A DNA stretch of 64,000 nt from Amycolatopsis sp. CA-230715 (GTDB lineage Bacteria; Actinomycetota; Actinomycetes; Mycobacteriales; Pseudonocardiaceae), in assembly GCF_018736145.1 (NCBI RefSeq), contig NZ_CP059997.1, positions 5,393,501-5,457,500 on the forward strand. The letters run 5' to 3'. This document shows, in pieces, positions 35,217 through 43,442 of the stretch. The translations under genes and the position numbers were made by a program. The first letter of the stretch is position 1. Each line of letters starts with the position of its first letter. Below the pieces are notes generated by a model. That model was not told where the DNA came from. It saw only the letters and a program-made list of their open reading frames with translations, and searched no databases.

Positions 35217-36124
35217 TTTCCTTCCCCCTTCTCGGAAACCGCGTCGCGGAACAGTTCGGTGAGTGTCCGGCGGCGCCTGCTGAACTCGGTCACCGGCCCG
35301 GTGGCGAGCGCGGCGGCCAGTACCGCCTGGTCGTCGGCGCCCGGTTCGAGGTCGAGCACCAGCGTGCTGTCGCGCCGTTCGGCGATCTTCGCGCCGGCCA
35401 TCGCGGGCGCCCAGTCCGCGGCCGCCCCCGGCGCGGTCACGACGAGTTGGGCGCCCGCCGAAGTGGTCAGCTCGCCGACCGTGCCGTTCGCGACCATCCG
35501 TCCACTTCGGATGATCCCGACCCGGTCGCACAGCCGCTCCACCAGATCGAGCTGGTGGCTGGAGAAGATGACCGGAACGCCTGCGGCCGCCTTCTCCCGC
35601 AGCACCTCGCTCATCACGTCGACCGCGATCGGATCGAGGCCGGAGAACGGTTCGTCGAGCACCAGCACCGCGGGATCGTGCACGAGCGCGGCCGCGAGCT
35701 GGACGCGCTGCTGGTTGCCGAGGCTGAGCTTCTGCACCTCCTCCTTGCGCCGCGCGGACAGCCCGAGCCGGTCGATCCAGCTTTCCGCGGCCTGGTGCGC
35801 CTGGGTGTTCGTGAGCCCGTGCAACTCGGCGAGGTAGACGAGCTGGTCGAGCACCTTCATCTTCGGGTAGAGGCCGCGTTCCTCCGGCATGTACCCGATC
35901 CGCGTCCTGGTCTCGTGCGTGACCGGCGCGCCGGCGAACCGCACCTCGCCGGAATCCGAGGCCAGCACGCCGAGTGCGATCCGCATGGTCGTGGTTTTGC
36001 CGGCGCCGTTGCTGCCGACGAACCCGAACAGCTCGCCGGGCCGTACCTCGAACGAGACGGCGTCGAGTGCGACCAGCCTGCCGTAGCGTTTGCTGATCCG
36101 GTCGATTTCCAGGGTGTCAGGCAT
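35213..36124 (-). CDS. ABC transporter ATP-binding protein (NatA-like)
   Basis: 303-residue ATPase. Walker A reads GSNGAGKTTT (about residues 38-47), the signature LSLGNQQRVQLAAAL sits near 137-151, and Walker B is VLVLDEPFSGLD. The Q-loop is in GYMPEERGLYP, and the C-terminal 80 residues form the DUF4162-like extension of this exporter group. It pairs with the permease immediately downstream (ATGA overlap). Its start overlaps the end of the small membrane protein gene by 8 bases. Confidence 0.93.
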   Translation of the reverse strand: MPDTLEIDRISKRYGRLVALDAVSFEVRPGELFGFVGSNGAGKTTTMRIALGVLASDSGEVRFAGAPVTHETRTRIGYMPEERGLYPKMKVLDQLVYLAELHGLTNTQAHQAAESWIDRLGLSARRKEEVQKLSLGNQQRVQLAAALVHDPAVLVLDEPFSGLDPIAVDVMSEVLREKAAAGVPVIFSSHQLDLVERLCDRVGIIRSGRMVANGTVGELTTSAGAQLVVTAPGAAADWAPAMAGAKIAERRDSTLVLDLEPGADDQAVLAAALATGPVTEFSRRRRTLTELFRDAVSEKGEGK

Positions 36125-36686
36125 CGAAGTCCTCTTCGTCGGAAGGGGCGAAGTCTTCGGGGTCGTCGTCGGGCAGCTGCCAGGCGAGTACGAGCGTCGG
36201 CATCGAGCCGCCGAAGACGAGCAGCGCGGAGATCATCATGACGCCCCGGTAACCCGCGTCGGGCTGCTTCGCGATGAGCAGCAGGTGAATCATCGCGACG
36301 AGCATCAGCACGGCGAGCGTCTGGAAACCGATGTAGTGGATCCGGTTCCGCCATTCGCGCTCGCGCTCGTCGAGCATCGCGCCGAGGCCGCTGGCCATCT
36401 TGCCGGTGAACAGCCGCAGCACGGTGACCGTGACCCCACCGATCACCGCGCCGCCGAGCCACAGGCCCGTGACGACCCAGTCGCGGTCGGGGCGGAGGAA
36501 CAGACTGGCCGCGACCATCATGACGGCGCCGAGGAGCTGGAACACGACGAGCGCGCGCCTGCGGCGGCGGGTGCGCCACCGCGGGAGCCGCCGCGCGGTG
36601 ATCCGGTTCCACCGGTCGAGCCGCGCCGCGTGCGCCGACTTCGCGGAGTCCAGTTTGGACTGGATGAAGCTGTCAGTGCCCGGCAT
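36117..36686 (-). CDS. Small membrane protein of the ABC exporter operon
   Basis: 189-residue protein with a basic cytoplasmic N-terminus (about 45 residues, RRLPRWRTRRRRR) and four hydrophobic segments arranged in two pairs, ending in an acidic tail. It resembles membrane proteins with a DUF2178-like layout that accompany small XRE regulators, but no family is certain. Its position between the XRE regulator (36732-37001) and the NatAB-like ABC genes, with an overlap of 8 bases to the ATPase, suggests it is part of the same regulated unit. Confidence 0.72.
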   Translation of the reverse strand: MPGTDSFIQSKLDSAKSAHAARLDRWNRITARRLPRWRTRRRRRALVVFQLLGAVMMVAASLFLRPDRDWVVTGLWLGGAVIGGVTVTVLRLFTGKMASGLGAMLDEREREWRNRIHYIGFQTLAVLMLVAMIHLLLIAKQPDAGYRGVMMISALLVFGGSMPTLVLAWQLPDDDPEDFAPSDEEDFDA

Positions 36687-36731
36687 CGAAGCTCCCTCGG
36701 TCGACGACGCCCTGCCAGCTCGTGATCGGTT

Positions 36732-37001
36732 TCATTTCTCCCCTACGCGATACACCTGTGTGGACAGTGGCGTGAACGGCTCCCGGTTGAACACGGCCTC
36801 GACCGGCAGCTCGAACACGGCGCACAGCCGCATCGCCAGATCGAGGCTCGGGTAGTGGTCGCCTCGTTCGAGGGCGCCGATGGTCTGCGGATTGACCTCG
36901 ACGGCCTCGGCGAGTTCGGCGCGGCTCATCCCGCGCTCGGCCCGGAGCACCTGGAGCCGGTTGTGGATCGGCAGCTCTTTGCCGCGTCTGACCGGGCTCA
37001 T
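36732..37001 (-). CDS. Small XRE-family regulator
   Basis: 89-residue protein consisting mostly of one helix-turn-helix: LQVLRAERGMSRAELAEAVE and NPQTIGALERGDHYPSLDLA. It belongs to the short YozG/HipB-like group that heads operons for ABC or small membrane proteins. ATG 37001 lies only a few bases after a good promoter on the minus strand, so the message is probably leaderless. The longer in-frame reading to 37676 runs through the repeat array and is not coding. Confidence 0.87.
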   Translation of the reverse strand: MSPVRRGKELPIHNRLQVLRAERGMSRAELAEAVEVNPQTIGALERGDHYPSLDLAMRLCAVFELPVEAVFNREPFTPLSTQVYRVGEK

Positions 37002-37037
37002 ACAACGTACTGTTGCAAAAACCCAACGACTCGTCAA
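37002..37037 (-). promoter_or_regulatory. Promoter of the XRE/ABC operon, near-leaderless
   Basis: On the minus strand TTGACG (37032-37037) is followed after 17 bases by AACAGT (37009-37014), and the ATG begins at 37001. The -10 is overlapped by a short inverted repeat CAAC-N5-GTTG (37003-37015), a possible operator for the regulator itself. Confidence 0.6.
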
Positions 37038-37056
37038 GTAGATGCGACGGCCGCGA

Positions 37057-37742
37057 TCCCTGAAAGTGACCTTCGGGGCGGATGCGGGTGTCGCCGAAGG
37101 CTCCTCTTGGGGCGTTGAGCGCCCCGATCTCGGCCTTCGCGGCGGGCTGTCGCCACCTGCTCGTGTCCCCGAAGGTGGCCTTCGGGGCGGTAGACGCCGC
37201 GAACCCGGCCCTCGCACCACACTCCCGCCACCTGTGCGAGTCCGCAGCGGGCTGTCGTGTGCCCCGAAGGTGACCTTCGGGGAATCCAGCGCCCCGAAAG
37301 CCACCTTCGGGGCAAGCGTGTCGTGGTGGTCGAGTGTGCGAGGGGTGGATGTGCGGCGTTGAGCGCCCCGAAGGCCACCTTCGGGGCATGCACAGCACTG
37401 CCCGCACGGGAGCGAGGGCCGAGAAAGTGGCGCTAGATTCCCCGAAGGTGGCCTTCGGGGACCAACGGAGGACCTCCGCCACCGATCAGCGCGCCGCGCA
37501 CTCGACATCACTGTGGCCTTCTGGGCGCTGGATACCCCGAAGGTCACTTTCGGGGACTTCGCTCCCGGCCTGCCCCGTACGAACTCGACCTTTCGTTCGC
37601 CCCGGGGTCCCCCGATTTCAACGTTAGCGTGGGGTGCCGACAGTTTCGGTGCGCGAAGTCCCGCGGGGATGTCCATGCGCGAGTAGCCCGCGGCGAGGGG
37701 TTCCGTTGGGGCATCCAGGTCCCCGAAGGTGACCTTCGTGGA
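37057..37742. repeat. Dense array of 23-bp palindromes, locus C
   Basis: A gene-free stretch of about 770 bases (37002-37770) holds at least eight clear copies: 37057-37079, 37166-37188, 37261-37283, 37291-37313, 37365-37387, 37439-37461, 37534-37556 and 37720-37742, plus decayed ones near 37092-37114, 37121-37145 and 37513-37526. The pair at 37261/37291 is spaced 7 nt, and copies 37365 and 37534 also have a remnant partner at 7 nt. Distances between units are irregular and the intervening sequence is not repeated, unlike CRISPR. Frames that cross it are not protein-coding. Confidence 0.85.
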
Positions 37743-37770
37743 CCTGCGGCCGAAAACGGCCGAAACAGCC

Positions 37771-39312
37771 TCAGGCGATGCCGACGAGGGCCCGTTCGAC
37801 CAGTTCGGCGATCCTGGGGCCGGCCGCGTCGGCGTCGGCGGGCACGAGGCCGAGCCGAGTGCGCCGGTGCAGGATGTCCGACGCGTCGAGCGCGCCTTCG
37901 TGCCGTACGCCCCACAGCACCTCGGCCGCGGTCACCTCGCCGCCGTCGTAGAGTGGCGCCGCCATCGCCGGGTCCACCTCGCCCGCCGCGGCGACGCGAG
38001 GCGCTTCCGTGCCGTACTTGGTCACCAGCCTCGGCGATGCGTCCACAGTGGACAATTGACTCCGGCGGGCCGCGCCGAGCAGCGGAAGGCGGTGCGTCCG
38101 CGACGGGCCGCAGTGCAGCCCGGCTTCGGTGATCGCGGTGTCCACCGCGTCCGCGGCCATCCTGCGGTAGGTGGTGAGCTTGCCGCCGACGATCGTGATC
38201 ACACCGTCGGGCGAGGTCAGCACGGCGTGCTTGCGCGAGAGGTCCGCGGTGCGCGCGCCGTCGGTTTCGATCAGCGGCCGCAGGCCCGCGTACGCGCCGA
38301 TCACGTCGGATTCGGTCAGCCGCACCGAAAGCGCGGTCGACGCCACCGACAGCAGGAAGTCCACATCGGACTGCGGGACCTCGGGGGTGTCCGGGATCGG
38401 CCCGTCGGTCGGCTCGTCGGTGATCCCGAGGTAGACCCGCCCGTCCGGTTGGGGCAGCAGCAGGATGAACCGGTTGTGCTCGCCGGGCACCCCGACCATC
38501 ACCGACGACCTGCCGATCTGCACGCTGCCCGGCGCGAGCACCAGATGCGAGCCGCGCGAGGGTCGCAACCGCACCGACGGGGCGAGCTGCCCCGCCCAGA
38601 CTCCGGTCGCGTTGACCACCTTGCGGGCGAAGATGTCCAGCTCGCCGCCGGTCAGCTCGTCGCGGGCGCGGACGCGGTCGCCGGTGATCTCCAGCGCGGA
38701 CAGCCTCGTCAGGATCCGCGCGCCGAACGCGGCCGCGGTCCTCGCCAGCGTGACCACGAGCCTGGCGTCGTCGACGAGCGCGCCGTCGAACGAGAGCAGC
38801 GCGCCGCGGAGCCCGCTGCGCCGCAGGCCCGGCGCGAGCGCCATCGCCTCCGCCGCCGGGATGCTCCTCGGCCGCGGCAGCACCCTCGACGGCGTGCCCG
38901 CCGCGCGCCGGAGCAGATCACCCGCGTGCAGGCCCGCGGTGATCAGGGCCTGTTGCGGGCGCGAGGTTTCGGCGTGCAGCGGGAACAGCTGGGGCGCCGT
39001 CCTGGTGAGGTGCGGCGCGGTCCTGGTCATCAGGATGTTCCGCTCGACCGCGCTTTCGTGCGCGAGCGCGACGTCGCCCTTCGCGAGGTAGCGGAGGCCG
39101 CCGTGCACGAGCTTGCTGGACCACCGCGAAGTACCGAACGCGAGGTCGTGTGCTTCGACGAGCGCGACGGAAAGCCCGCGGGACGCGGCGTCGAGCGCGA
39201 TACCGGTGCCGGTGACCCCGCCGCCGATGACCACGAGGTCCACCCGCGCGCCCGAGGCCAGCTCTTCGAGTTCCCGCTCGCGGCGCCCCTTGTTGAGGGA
39301 GCCGCTGATCAT
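37771..39312 (-). CDS. glpD: Glycerol-3-phosphate dehydrogenase (FAD)
   Basis: 513-residue flavoprotein that oxidises glycerol 3-phosphate to dihydroxyacetone phosphate at the membrane, passing electrons to quinone. The FAD-binding fold reads VIGGGVTGTGIALDAASRGL (about residues 28-47), and the GlpD signature GGLRYLAKGDVALAHESAVE follows. The C-terminal helical domain (AAEVLWGVRHEGALDASDIL) is present, so the enzyme is full length. The ATG overlaps the stop of the upstream TetR gene by ATGA, implying direct control by that regulator. Confidence 0.94.
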   Translation of the reverse strand: MISGSLNKGRRERELEELASGARVDLVVIGGGVTGTGIALDAASRGLSVALVEAHDLAFGTSRWSSKLVHGGLRYLAKGDVALAHESAVERNILMTRTAPHLTRTAPQLFPLHAETSRPQQALITAGLHAGDLLRRAAGTPSRVLPRPRSIPAAEAMALAPGLRRSGLRGALLSFDGALVDDARLVVTLARTAAAFGARILTRLSALEITGDRVRARDELTGGELDIFARKVVNATGVWAGQLAPSVRLRPSRGSHLVLAPGSVQIGRSSVMVGVPGEHNRFILLLPQPDGRVYLGITDEPTDGPIPDTPEVPQSDVDFLLSVASTALSVRLTESDVIGAYAGLRPLIETDGARTADLSRKHAVLTSPDGVITIVGGKLTTYRRMAADAVDTAITEAGLHCGPSRTHRLPLLGAARRSQLSTVDASPRLVTKYGTEAPRVAAAGEVDPAMAAPLYDGGEVTAAEVLWGVRHEGALDASDILHRRTRLGLVPADADAAGPRIAELVERALVGIA

Positions 39313-39950
39313 GGGCGCAACGCCGCGCCGAGGAGATGGGCCAGCTCGTCGAGCAGCTTTTCTTCGGCGACGCCCGCGGCGGCGGGACGGAGCGAGAACG
39401 CGAACGACTGGATGACGAGCAGCAGCGTGCGGGACTGCGCGGCCTCGTCGGTGATCCGGATGGACCCGTCGTCGAGCCCTTCCTTCAGCAGCGAGCTGAT
39501 CACCCCCTCGGCGAACCGTTGCGTGGTGCCGAGCCGTTCGACGATGTAGGGCAGCACCAGCTCGGCGTCCTTGTCGAGGACGGTGCGCATGAGCGCGTTC
39601 GACGAGAGCCCGCGCACGGCGGCCACCGAGCTGAGGACGAGGCGTTCGCGCGCGGTCGGCGCGCTGGCGCCCTCCTCGCTCGCCTGCCACAGCAGGGTGC
39701 CGAACTCCCTCGTCATCAACGCCGCGAGCACGCTGCGGACATCGGGGAAGCGCCGGTACAGCGTCATCCTGCTGACCTTCGCGGTCCTCGCGATCTCGGC
39801 CAGCGTGGTCCGCCGCACGCCCCGGTCGAGCACGCACGAGCGGGCCGCGTCGAGCAGTACGTCGTCGGAAACCCTGGTGGACGCTGGTCGGCTGCGCGTG
39901 TCGGCGAGCCCGCTCGGGGCCCGTGACTCGCTGTGACGTTTATCGTCCAT
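39309..39950 (-). CDS. TetR-family transcriptional regulator of glpD
   Basis: 213 residues. The helix-turn-helix region reads DAARSCVLDRGVRRTTLAEI and TAKVSRMTLYRRFPDVRSVL; the C-terminal half is helical (TetR ligand domain). It is translationally coupled to glpD (ATGA) and divergent from the alkylglycerone-phosphate-synthase-like gene. It therefore probably controls a two-way glycerolipid locus. An inverted repeat lies immediately upstream of its ATG. Confidence 0.88.
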   Translation of the reverse strand: MDDKRHSESRAPSGLADTRSRPASTRVSDDVLLDAARSCVLDRGVRRTTLAEIARTAKVSRMTLYRRFPDVRSVLAALMTREFGTLLWQASEEGASAPTARERLVLSSVAAVRGLSSNALMRTVLDKDAELVLPYIVERLGTTQRFAEGVISSLLKEGLDDGSIRITDEAAQSRTLLLVIQSFAFSLRPAAAGVAEEKLLDELAHLLGAALRP

Positions 39951-39977
39951 ATGTCACACTGTAATCGTGAGCGACAT
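39951..39977. promoter_or_regulatory. Candidate operator between glpD regulator and FAD-oxidase gene
   Basis: Directly upstream of the TetR ATG: TCAC-N9-GTGA (39954-39957, 39967-39970), and ATGTC/GACAT at 39951-39955 and 39973-39977. The centres of the two repeats are two bases apart, so the exact site is unclear, but the AT-rich core ACTGTAATC fits a divergent promoter. Confidence 0.45.
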
Positions 39978-40037
39978 GGTTGACCACTCCGTTCTTCCGG
40001 CTACCCAGTGTGTCGTCCGCGATGTGGGGGAGCGGTC

Positions 40038-41648
40038 ATGGTGATGGACCACCGGATCCGTCACGGGTGGACCCCGGACGGGGGTGCCGCCGCGTCCGTG
40101 CCCCCCAGCGCGGTGAACTGGCTTCGCGAGCGTATCGGCACCTCGGCCCCCAGCGCAGCGGTACCGCCGGACTCCGCGATCGCGGTGCCCCCGAGCACGC
40201 TGGGCGAAGCGGCCGCTGCCGCGCTCGCCGGTGTCGTCGGCGCAGCTCACGTGCTCGAAGACCCGCGCGAACGGCTCGGGCGGGCCGGGGGCCTGTCCTA
40301 TCTCGACCTCCTGCGCCGGCGTTCCGGCAAGGCGACCGCGCCCGACGCCGTGGTGCTGCCCGCCGATCCCGACGAGGTGCAGCGCGTGCTGGAGGTGTGC
40401 GTCGCGCACGACGTCGCCGTGGTGCCCTTCGGCGGCGGCACTTCGGTGGTCGGCGGGGTCGCCGCGCTCCGCGGGCCCAAGCATGCCGTGATCGCGCTCG
40501 ACCTGGCCCGCCTCGACCAGCTCGTCTCGGTCGACCCCGTGTCGAGGATCGCCGTGTTCGGCGCCGGGGTGCGCGGGCCGGACGCCGAACGGCTCCTCGG
40601 CGCGCACGGGTTCACCCTCGGGCACGTGCCGCAGTCGTTCGAGCGCGCCACCATCGGCGGTTTCGCGGCGACCCGTTCGGCGGGGCAGGCGTCCTCCGGG
40701 TACGGCCGCTTCGAGGACATGGTCACCGGCGTCCGCCTCGCCACCCCGCGCGGGCAGTGGCGGCTCGGGGTGGCGCCCGCGTCGGCGGCGGGACCGGACC
40801 TGCGCGCGCTCGCCGTCGGCAGCGAAGGCACCCTCGGCGTGCTCACCGAGGTCGCCGTGCGGGTACGCCCGGTACCGGAATTCCGTCGCTACGAAGGGTT
40901 CTTCGTCGACGGATGGGAACGGGGCACCGAACTCGTGCGCACGCTCGCGCAGTCGGGGCTGCTCGCCGACGTCACGCGGCTTTCGGATCCCGGCGAGACG
41001 GAGGTGTCGCTCGCGCTGAACGGCGGGCTGAAGACCAAGCTGCTCCGCCGGTACCTGTCGGCTCGGCACGTTTCCGTGCCGTGCATGCTCATCCTCGGCT
41101 GGGAAGGACTTTCCCGGCGGCGCAAGGAAACGCTCGTGATCCTGCGCGAGGCGGGTGCGGTCCGAATAGGACGGTCACTCGGTGAATCGTGGCGGCACGG
41201 CCGGTTCTCCGGTCCGCGGCAGCGGGACGCCCTGATGGACCTCGGTGTCTGCGTCGAGACGCTGGAGACGGCGGCGCACTGGTCCGCGCTCGACGAGCTG
41301 CGCGACGACGTCCGCGCGGCACTGACCAGCGCACTGGGCACCCCGGTGATCATGTGCCACATCTCGCACGCGTATGAAACCGGCGCCTCGCTGTACTTCA
41401 CCGTGCTCGCCGCACGCGACGGCGACGACCCGGTCCGGCAGTGGCAACGGGCGAAACACGCTGCCAGCGAAGCGATCGCGGGCAGCCTCCGTCCACTGGG
41501 GACGATCACGCACCACCACGCCGTCGGTGTCGACCACGCGCCCTACCTGGAGGCGGAGATCGGCCGCGTCGGCGTGGAAGTCCTGCGGGCCGCGAAATCC
41601 GCCGTGGACCCCACCGGGATCATGAACCCCGGCAAACTCCTCGGCTGA
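40038..41648 (+). CDS. FAD-binding oxidase, alkylglycerone-phosphate synthase-like
   Basis: 536-residue flavoenzyme of the vanillyl-alcohol-oxidase superfamily. The FAD domain has VAVVPFGGGTSVVGGV and the downstream HVPQSFERATIGGFAATRSA, ending in SSGYGRFEDMV. The C-terminal half has THHHAVGVDHAPYL, the His-rich motif found in alkyldihydroxyacetone-phosphate synthase (ether-lipid synthesis), followed by KSAVDPTGIMNPGKLL. This combination is typical of the actinobacterial AGPS-like group. ATG 40038 has GGGGGAG upstream. It is divergent from the TetR-glpD pair and shares dihydroxyacetone-phosphate chemistry with GlpD, so a role in glycero-ether lipids is inferred. Confidence 0.85.
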   Translation: MVMDHRIRHGWTPDGGAAASVPPSAVNWLRERIGTSAPSAAVPPDSAIAVPPSTLGEAAAAALAGVVGAAHVLEDPRERLGRAGGLSYLDLLRRRSGKATAPDAVVLPADPDEVQRVLEVCVAHDVAVVPFGGGTSVVGGVAALRGPKHAVIALDLARLDQLVSVDPVSRIAVFGAGVRGPDAERLLGAHGFTLGHVPQSFERATIGGFAATRSAGQASSGYGRFEDMVTGVRLATPRGQWRLGVAPASAAGPDLRALAVGSEGTLGVLTEVAVRVRPVPEFRRYEGFFVDGWERGTELVRTLAQSGLLADVTRLSDPGETEVSLALNGGLKTKLLRRYLSARHVSVPCMLILGWEGLSRRRKETLVILREAGAVRIGRSLGESWRHGRFSGPRQRDALMDLGVCVETLETAAHWSALDELRDDVRAALTSALGTPVIMCHISHAYETGASLYFTVLAARDGDDPVRQWQRAKHAASEAIAGSLRPLGTITHHHAVGVDHAPYLEAEIGRVGVEVLRAAKSAVDPTGIMNPGKLLG

Positions 41649-41663
41649 CGCGCCCACGCTCGT

Positions 41664-41716
41664 GCCCTGAAGGTGGCTTTCGGGGCATCTGGCGCCCCGA
41701 AAGCCACCTTCAGGGG
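41664..41716. repeat. Palindromic dimer repeat, locus D
   Basis: The cleanest 53-bp unit: 41664-41686 and 41694-41716, separated by 7 nt (ATCTGGC). The two 23-mers are almost exact reverse complements, so the whole unit can form one hairpin of about 23 bp. It fills the gap between convergent stops (41648 and 41739) and looks like a bidirectional terminator. Confidence 0.85.
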
Positions 41717-41738
41717 GTGGGAACATCGGGAAGCGGGG

Positions 41739-42653
41739 TCAGGAGTGCTTGCCCCGGCGCGTGTCGTCGTCGACGTCGATCTGCTCCTTGCGGACCTCGC
41801 CGGAGACGGTCTGCTCTTCGGTGACCTTTTCGGTGCCGAGGTGCACGCGTTCGACCGGCACGGCTTCCTTCCGCACCACCGGCTTTTCGGCGTGCAGCGT
41901 GACATCCTGTTCCGCCTCGCCGATTTCGGCCTTGCCGCTCGCCTTCGCGTCGGTGATCGGTTCGCGTTCGATGCGGACTTCTTCGTGGCTGACCGGAACG
42001 GTCACCTGCTGCTCCTCGGTCACCACGTACTTGCGCAGCCGGACGTGCCCGGTCTCGACCTCTTCGGTGCCGACCTTCAGCCGCTCCTCGGAACGGATCA
42101 TGTCGTCCGAAGTGGACGCGTCGTGGCGCCCGCCCTTCGCCGCCGCGGTGTCGCGGCCGCCCTGCTGCCGGTCGGCCATCTGCTTGTCGGTCATCTGCTG
42201 ATCGGTCACGTGCTTACCGCCCGCGGCACCGGCCATTCCGCCTGCCATTCCGCCCGCGGCGCCACCGGCCGCGCCCATCGCGGAGTCGCGGTTGTCGCCA
42301 CCGCCGGAATGCTTGGCGTCCTCGCGGTTCCCGGAGCGCGGGCCGGGCAGGCCGTAGTGTTTGTAGAGCTGAACGCTTTCCTCCTGGGAAAGGTGGCCTT
42401 CGGCGTCGATCCGCGGCGCGTCGGACACCTGGTCCTTGTCGACTTGGACGTGCAGCCCGTCATTCGCCATATCGGCGCCGGAAAGCGGCACGAAGCTCTC
42501 CTTCTGGCCGAACATCCCGGTCTTGACCGTCACCCACTCCGGCTGGTGCGTGTCGTCGGCGAGGTAAACCGTGCCCACCTTGCCGATCTTGCTGCCCGAG
42601 TTGTCCATCACGGTGCTGTCGATGAGATCCTGCGGCTGGACGGTGAGTGCCAT
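41739..42653 (-). CDS. PRC-barrel/DUF2382 stress protein
   Basis: 304 residues in two parts. The N-terminal PRC-barrel domain (about 1-75: SKIGKVGTVYLADDTHQPEW) is joined by a Gly/Ala/Met-rich linker with four MAGG/MGAAGG-type repeats (about 125-150) to a C-terminal DUF2382 domain (about 185-295: RLRKYVVTEEQQVTVPVSHE, PVVRKEAVPVERVHLG). DUF2382/YsnF-like proteins are stress-induced and bind other proteins or nucleic acid; no enzyme activity is known. It has no signal peptide, stands alone, and converges on locus D. Confidence 0.88.
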   Translation of the reverse strand: MALTVQPQDLIDSTVMDNSGSKIGKVGTVYLADDTHQPEWVTVKTGMFGQKESFVPLSGADMANDGLHVQVDKDQVSDAPRIDAEGHLSQEESVQLYKHYGLPGPRSGNREDAKHSGGGDNRDSAMGAAGGAAGGMAGGMAGAAGGKHVTDQQMTDKQMADRQQGGRDTAAAKGGRHDASTSDDMIRSEERLKVGTEEVETGHVRLRKYVVTEEQQVTVPVSHEEVRIEREPITDAKASGKAEIGEAEQDVTLHAEKPVVRKEAVPVERVHLGTEKVTEEQTVSGEVRKEQIDVDDDTRRGKHS

Positions 42654-42836
42654 GGTTTCCCGCTCCTTTTCCGAGTTCGGATTCGCTCTTCGGCTTCCTT
42701 CACCATCAGACCGTCCAAAGTGGCACGCAAGCGCTGGGCCCTCAGGTGGGTGAACCCTGTTCGTGTCAGTTTGAGACCGTGGGTGACCGGGTAAGAAAGA
42801 AAGGATGACCTGAACAGGTCGAGAAGAACAGCGGTG

Positions 42837-43442
42837 TCATTCAGAAATGACTGTCCGATCGAGACCGTCCGATTCCGCGGGCTCGCCGAGGAGTGCGACG
42901 GCGGCGTGCTGCGGCACGTCCGAGGTGCGGACGGGGCTGCCGTCGACGAGCAGCGGCATCCGCTGCGCGCTCGCGCCGACGTAGGCGAGCACTTCGACGG
43001 CGGAACCGTCGTCGAGTACGATCTGTCCACTGTGGAGCTTCGCGAGGTGGTACCGGTCGCCGCGTCCCTCGCAGACGTCGAGCACGGCGAGCTGCTCCGG
43101 CGTGGCGAGCCAGATCGCGTGCACCTCGGTGACGCCCGGCATAGCGGCGAGCGTCGCGGGGCGCTGCCCGTCGCGCTTGCGCAGGCCCGCCGCCCATACC
43201 GCGGCGAGGCCGTGGCAGGTCGCGCGCAGCACCGTGACCGCGCCGGTCAGCCCGAGTTCCCGGCGCAGCCAGGTGATCTTCGACGGGCACGCGTTCGACC
43301 CGTAGGCGAGCACCGGCGTCCGCCCGGCCAGATCGGTGGCGCCGTCGATCCGCCGGAGCGCGCCCGCCTCGTGGACGAAGGAAAAGGCGGGGCGCGCACC
43401 GGGATAGGGATCGGCGGGGTAGCCGGCGTCGGAGAAGCTCAG
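42837..43442 (-). CDS. Gamma-glutamylcyclotransferase-like protein coupled to mscR (CTG start?)
   Basis: About 201 residues of a GGCT-like fold: TPVLAYGSNACPSKITWLRR contains the YGSN loop, and VCEGRGDRYHLAKL resembles the catalytic-region loop with its Glu. The conserved N-terminal part FSDAGYPADPYPGARPAFSF begins immediately after the upstream gene's stop, but no ATG, GTG or TTG is available there. A CTG at 43442 sits in a CTGA overlap with that stop and would be the natural coupled start. GTG in PVLAYG is the shorter alternative and would lose about 40 conserved residues. Function beside the mycothiol enzyme is unknown. Confidence 0.68.
   Translation of the reverse strand: MSFSDAGYPADPYPGARPAFSFVHEAGALRRIDGATDLAGRTPVLAYGSNACPSKITWLRRELGLTGAVTVLRATCHGLAAVWAAGLRKRDGQRPATLAAMPGVTEVHAIWLATPEQLAVLDVCEGRGDRYHLAKLHSGQIVLDDGSAVEVLAYVGASAQRMPLLVDGSPVRTSDVPQHAAVALLGEPAESDGLDRTVISE

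Noticed and set aside
37002..37770. Possible CRISPR array
   Set aside because: Units are palindromic, irregularly spaced (30 to over 150 bases) and not separated by uniform spacers; there are no cas genes.
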